A DNA stretch of 55,083 nt from Pseudomonadota bacterium (lineage in GTDB: Bacteria > Pseudomonadota > Gammaproteobacteria > Steroidobacterales > Steroidobacteraceae): NCBI GenBank assembly GCA_016704655.1, contig JADIZR010000004.1, positions 177,501 through 232,583 on the forward strand. The letters are read 5' to 3'. Of this stretch, positions 52,584-55,083 are shown piece by piece. Position 1 is the first letter of the stretch. Every line of letters starts with the position of its first letter. Below the pieces are notes generated by a model that was not told the origin of the DNA, did not search any database, and saw nothing but the letters and a program-made list of their open reading frames with translations. The position numbers were made by a program, and so were the translations under genes.

Positions 52584-53528
52584 TTCCGGATTTCGATCGG
52601 GATCCCGGTCGTCGTCCGCAACCAGACGTCGACCATGTCGGCGTTGCTCAGTGCGATGCAGCCATCGGTCCAGTCGCGTGTCGCGTAGTGCTCGGGGGAG
52701 CGCTTTCGGTTCGTTCGGCTGGCCATGGATCATGATCAGCCCGCCGGGCGCAAATCCGCTTTCGTGCGCAACCGCTGCGTCCTCACGGTTCGGGTACGAA
52801 ATCTTGATCGAGAGGAAAAACTCGCTCTTCGGGTTGCGCGCAACGAGGTCGTAGTTGCCCTCGGGCGTGCGGAAATCGCCCTCGCGCTGCTTGTGGCCGT
52901 AGGGATTCAGCCCGAGCTTGATCGGGTATTCGGCGATCACGCGGCCGCGGCGGAGCAGGCGCAGCACACGCTCGTGCTTGAGCACGAGGACCTTGTCGGC
53001 CATTTCGAAGGCTGACGCCGAGCCCGCGCCGTAATTGGCACTGGTGGCCGGCGGCGACGGCAGCGACGGCGCACCGCCGCTCACCGAACTGAACCCCCCA
53101 CTGCTCGTGCTGAACGCACTGCCGGCGGTCCCGCCAGGTGCAGCTGGAGCCGGCACGGGAGCGGCAGGTGTCGGGACGGTCGGCGATACGGAGCCCGCGC
53201 TGGTGGGTCGCGAGGGCATCGCCGGCGCTGCGGCAGCCAGCGTGCCACCAAAGGCGGGGGGCGCTGGCACGGCACTGGCGAGAATCGGTACGTTGTCGGC
53301 CGCGACCGGGACCTGCGCGGATGGAGCGTCGGTCCTCGGCGGCGCACTGCTCGGGACGCTGGTCGCATCGGCGACGGCGCCTTGCGGCGGCGCGACTGTG
53401 ACCTTGGGCGTTCCGCTCGATAGGGAGCTGAAACCTTGTGCGTGCGTCGCAACGAACGGTGTCGCCAACGCCGTGGCAAGCGCAAGGGCAGACAGGAAAT
53501 GGGGCAATCGAACCGGGAATGCTGTCAT
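52580..53528 (-). CDS. L,D-transpeptidase (YkuD), with a frameshift before the catalytic Cys
   Basis: Exported enzyme likely to form 3-3 peptidoglycan cross-links or attach proteins to the wall. From ATG 53528: signal peptide (~1-30), a Pro/Ala/Ser-rich linker to ~165, then the YkuD domain (DKVLVLKHERVLRLLRRGRV; GDFRTPEGNYDLV; GGLIMIHGQPNEPK). At ~52705 the frame breaks. One extra base (CCGAAAGCGC) shifts translation, and the catalytic segment RSPEHYATRDWTDGCIALSN appears in the next frame, ending at TGA 52580-52582. The total of 949 nt is one over a multiple of three, so a single insertion explains it. The repaired length is ~315 residues. Most likely a sequencing error. Confidence 0.87.
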
Positions 53529-53644
53529 CGCGCGGCGATTTTATAGCTCTCCGGGCGTTTTTGCTGTGAGTTCTCTCACGCCGCCGGCGCAATGGCTGAG
53601 GAGTCGCGCCACCACGGACGAGACCGGGGTACCCGCTCACAGGC

Positions 53645-53675
53645 AAAAAGGGCGAGAACTTTCGTCCCCGCCCTT
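53645..53675 (-). terminator. Rho-independent terminator of the nrdJ operon
   Basis: On the minus strand AAGGGCG (53675-53669) pairs with CGCCCTT (53654-53648) across a 14-nt loop. The strand then runs into TTTTT (53649-53645). It lies ~65 bp beyond the nrdJb stop. The rest of 53529-53739 has no gene. Confidence 0.75.
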
Positions 53676-53739
53676 GCTCGTCAGCTCCATCCTGGAGTCG
53701 GGTTAGTCTCTTCTACTCAACCGTTTTGGCGACCCGGCT

Positions 53740-54467
53740 TCAGCCGCATTTCGAGTCGCCGCAATTCAGGCAGGTCATGCAGCCGTCCATCATGACGACG
53801 GCCGCCGTGCTGCACTTCAGGCACAACTGCGCGCCCTGCGGGTAGTCGGCCTTGGCGAAGGCGTCCTGCTGTTTCTGCTGCGCTTCGTACTCGCTGCGCT
53901 TCTGGTCGATCAGCGCCTTGCGGTGCTCGTCCATCTCGGGTTTGCGCAGCAGGCCGATCTTCTGCATGTGCTTCTCGATCACGTGACCGAGCTCGGCGAT
54001 GATCGAAGGCATGAATTTGCCGCCGGCCTGCCAGTAGCCGCCGCGCGGGTCGAACACGGCCTTCAGCTCTTCGACCATGACGTGACGTCGCCGCCCTTGC
54101 GGAACACCGCCGAGATGATGCGTGTGAGCGCGACGATCCACTGGTAGTGGTCGAGGTTCTTCGAGTTGATGAAGATCTCGAACGGCCGGCGCGATTCGTG
54201 CACCGTGCCTTCGTTCAGCAGGATGTCGTTGATCGTCACGTACATCGCGTGATCCGACACCGGCGGCTTGATCTTGTAGGTGGAGCCGATCAGCTCTTCA
54301 GGACGCTCGAGTTTTTCGTGCATCCGGATGATGTTCGAGCCGCGGGGGTCGGCGACCGGCTCCCTGGCCTTTGCTGCGGCTGCGGCCTCAGCCTCGGCCT
54401 TTTCTTTCTCGCCGGGCTTAACCACCCGGACCTTCGTGATCTTCTTCTCGATCCTGTGCGCGCTCAT
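53740..54467 (-). CDS. nrdJb: NrdJb: C-terminal part of split class II ribonucleotide reductase, frameshifted
   Basis: Carries the C-terminal module of the adenosylcobalamin-dependent reductase. From ATG 54467, with AGGAG eight bases upstream, the first frame gives KITKVRVVKPGEKEK and the IKPPVSDHAMYVTINDI and RRPFEIFINSKNLDHY blocks. The frame breaks at ~54085 (ACGTCATGG, one base short of the expected VTFMVEELK) and continues as VEELKAVFDPRGGYW. It ends with the redox Cys tail (CLKC, CMTC, CGDSKC). The 728 nt is one short of a multiple of three. Splitting into nrdJa and nrdJb also occurs in Pseudomonas aeruginosa, so that arrangement is real; the frameshift is probably an error. Confidence 0.85.
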
Positions 54468-54485
54468 CGCTTGAACTCCTGGCGG

Positions 54486-54514
54486 GTCGCCCGCGCTTTG
54501 CAACGCAGGGCGAC
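54486..54514 (-). promoter_or_regulatory. Intercistronic hairpin between nrdJa and nrdJb
   Basis: GTCGCCC and GGGCGAC (54508-54514 and 54486-54492) form a perfect 7-bp stem in the 61-nt gap, just before the nrdJb ribosome-binding site. It may modulate coupling or protect a processed mRNA; no T run follows. Confidence 0.4.
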
Positions 54515-54528
54515 CGGGACAATGGGCC

Positions 54529-55083
54529 TCAGAACTTGCCGTAGTAGCCTTCTTTCAGGGCGTCGTAGAGGTTGGCGGCGGTGTGCATCTCGCCGTCGTA
54601 CTCCAGCTGCTCGTCGCCCTTGACCTTCGACCTCGGTGCCGTCCTCGAGCGTGAACACGTAAGTGGTGTTCTTGGGGTCCTCCGACCAGCACGCCCTGGA
54701 ACGCTTCGAAGTTGAAAGCGGAAGGTGGTGCAGCCCTTGAGGCCCTGCTCGTGCGCGTAGAGGTAGATGTCCCTGAATTCTTCGTAGTTGTAGTCCGTCG
54801 GCACGTTCGCGGTCTTCGAGATCGACGAGTCGATCCACTTCTGCGAGGCCGCCTGAATGTCAACGTGCTCGCGCGGCGCGTGATGTCGTCCGCCGTCGTG
54901 AAGTAGTCCGGCAGCTTGTCCGCCGCGGTGGTGCCGCCCGAATCGCGTTCGGATTGATCAGCTCGCGGTACGCCAGCAGCCTCGAACGAGAAGACGTCGA
55001 TCTTTCCTTCGACTTCTTGCCCTCGCGGATCACGTTGCCGGAAATAGTGATGCGCGAACAGCTCGATGCCGTTCGAGGCGTTG
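54529..55083 (-). CDS. nrdJa: NrdJa: class II ribonucleotide reductase, C-terminal end (partial, many indels)
   Basis: The end of the B12-dependent reductase that makes deoxynucleotides without oxygen or a tyrosyl radical. Pieces in different frames read, in order, NASNGIELFAHHY, NVIREGKKSK, DYFTTADDIT, WIDSSISKTANVPTDYNYEE, FRDIYLYAHEQGLKGCTTFR, NTTYVFTLEDGTEVE and DGEMHTAANLYDALKEGYYG, ending KF at TGA 54529. These match the NrdJ C-terminus. At least four single-base frame changes occur within 550 bp, far above the rest of the window, implying poor sequence at the contig edge rather than decay. The gene continues past the right end. Confidence 0.85.

Noticed and set aside
51171..53528. Single 785-residue transpeptidase-PpnN fusion gene
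   Set aside because: The catalytic transpeptidase segment lies in another frame with its own stop at 52580, overlapping a good ppnN start; the fusion is a frameshift artefact.

Overview
The window is about 55 kb of GC-rich, gene-dense DNA, almost certainly from the chromosome of a gammaproteobacterium. Several blocks follow Pseudomonas-like order: tyrS | M23 peptidase with erpA nearby; pilGHIJ-chpA | gshB-tonB-yqgE-ruvX-pyrB; and pilT-pilU | yggS-proC-yggT-DUF167. I cannot name the genus from sequence alone. No rRNA, tRNA or CRISPR array was seen.

Layout. 1-1930: tyrS (partial) divergent from an OapA/M23 cell-wall peptidase. 1930-4486: a 2.5-kb accessory patch bounded by inverted copies of a 7-bp tandem repeat. 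It holds two IS91-family transposase scraps, an aldehyde dehydrogenase pseudogene with a large internal deletion, and a SnoaL-like gene. 4487-7812: rppH, a membrane-anchored unknown, erpA and ppx on the minus strand. 7946-19907: a dispersed vitamin B12 salvage set: btuC, btuD, a cobalamin riboswitch with btuB, a PduO-type adenosyltransferase and btuF. It is interleaved with tyrA, a degenerate GGDEF gene, pdxH, a HEXXH protease, an SMR exporter, an NmrA-like gene and hisN. 18383-18959 carries two related palindromic repeat elements. 19928-23574: ampE/ampD, then bioA and rsmE. 23644-33292: the type IV pilus chemosensory cluster pilG-pilH-pilI-pilJ-chpA-chpC, without pilK or chpB. 33468-38379: gshB, tonB-like, yqgE, ruvX, pyrB and a PyrK-like flavoprotein. 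38798-44439: a TolB/TPR protein and three tandem PilT-family ATPases. 44531-48089: yggS, proC, yggT, DUF167, a DUF4426 lipoprotein and an HU-like protein. 48186-53528: alpha/beta hydrolase, PEBP, FKBP, msrB, two small proteins, ppnN and an L,D-transpeptidase. 53740-55083: a split, B12-dependent class II ribonucleotide reductase (nrdJa/nrdJb).

Two themes link the genes. One is cobalamin: uptake (BtuB, BtuF, BtuC, BtuD), adenosylation (PduO type) and a consumer (NrdJ). The other is twitching motility: the Chp sensory pathway and the retraction ATPases.

Caution. Single-base frameshifts interrupt pdxH, btuB (twice), chpA, the L,D-transpeptidase, nrdJb and, repeatedly, the nrdJa tail at the window edge. 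Several lie in homopolymers or very GC-rich runs, so sequencing or assembly error is the most economical explanation for most of them. The aldehyde dehydrogenase deletion is too large for that and looks like real decay.
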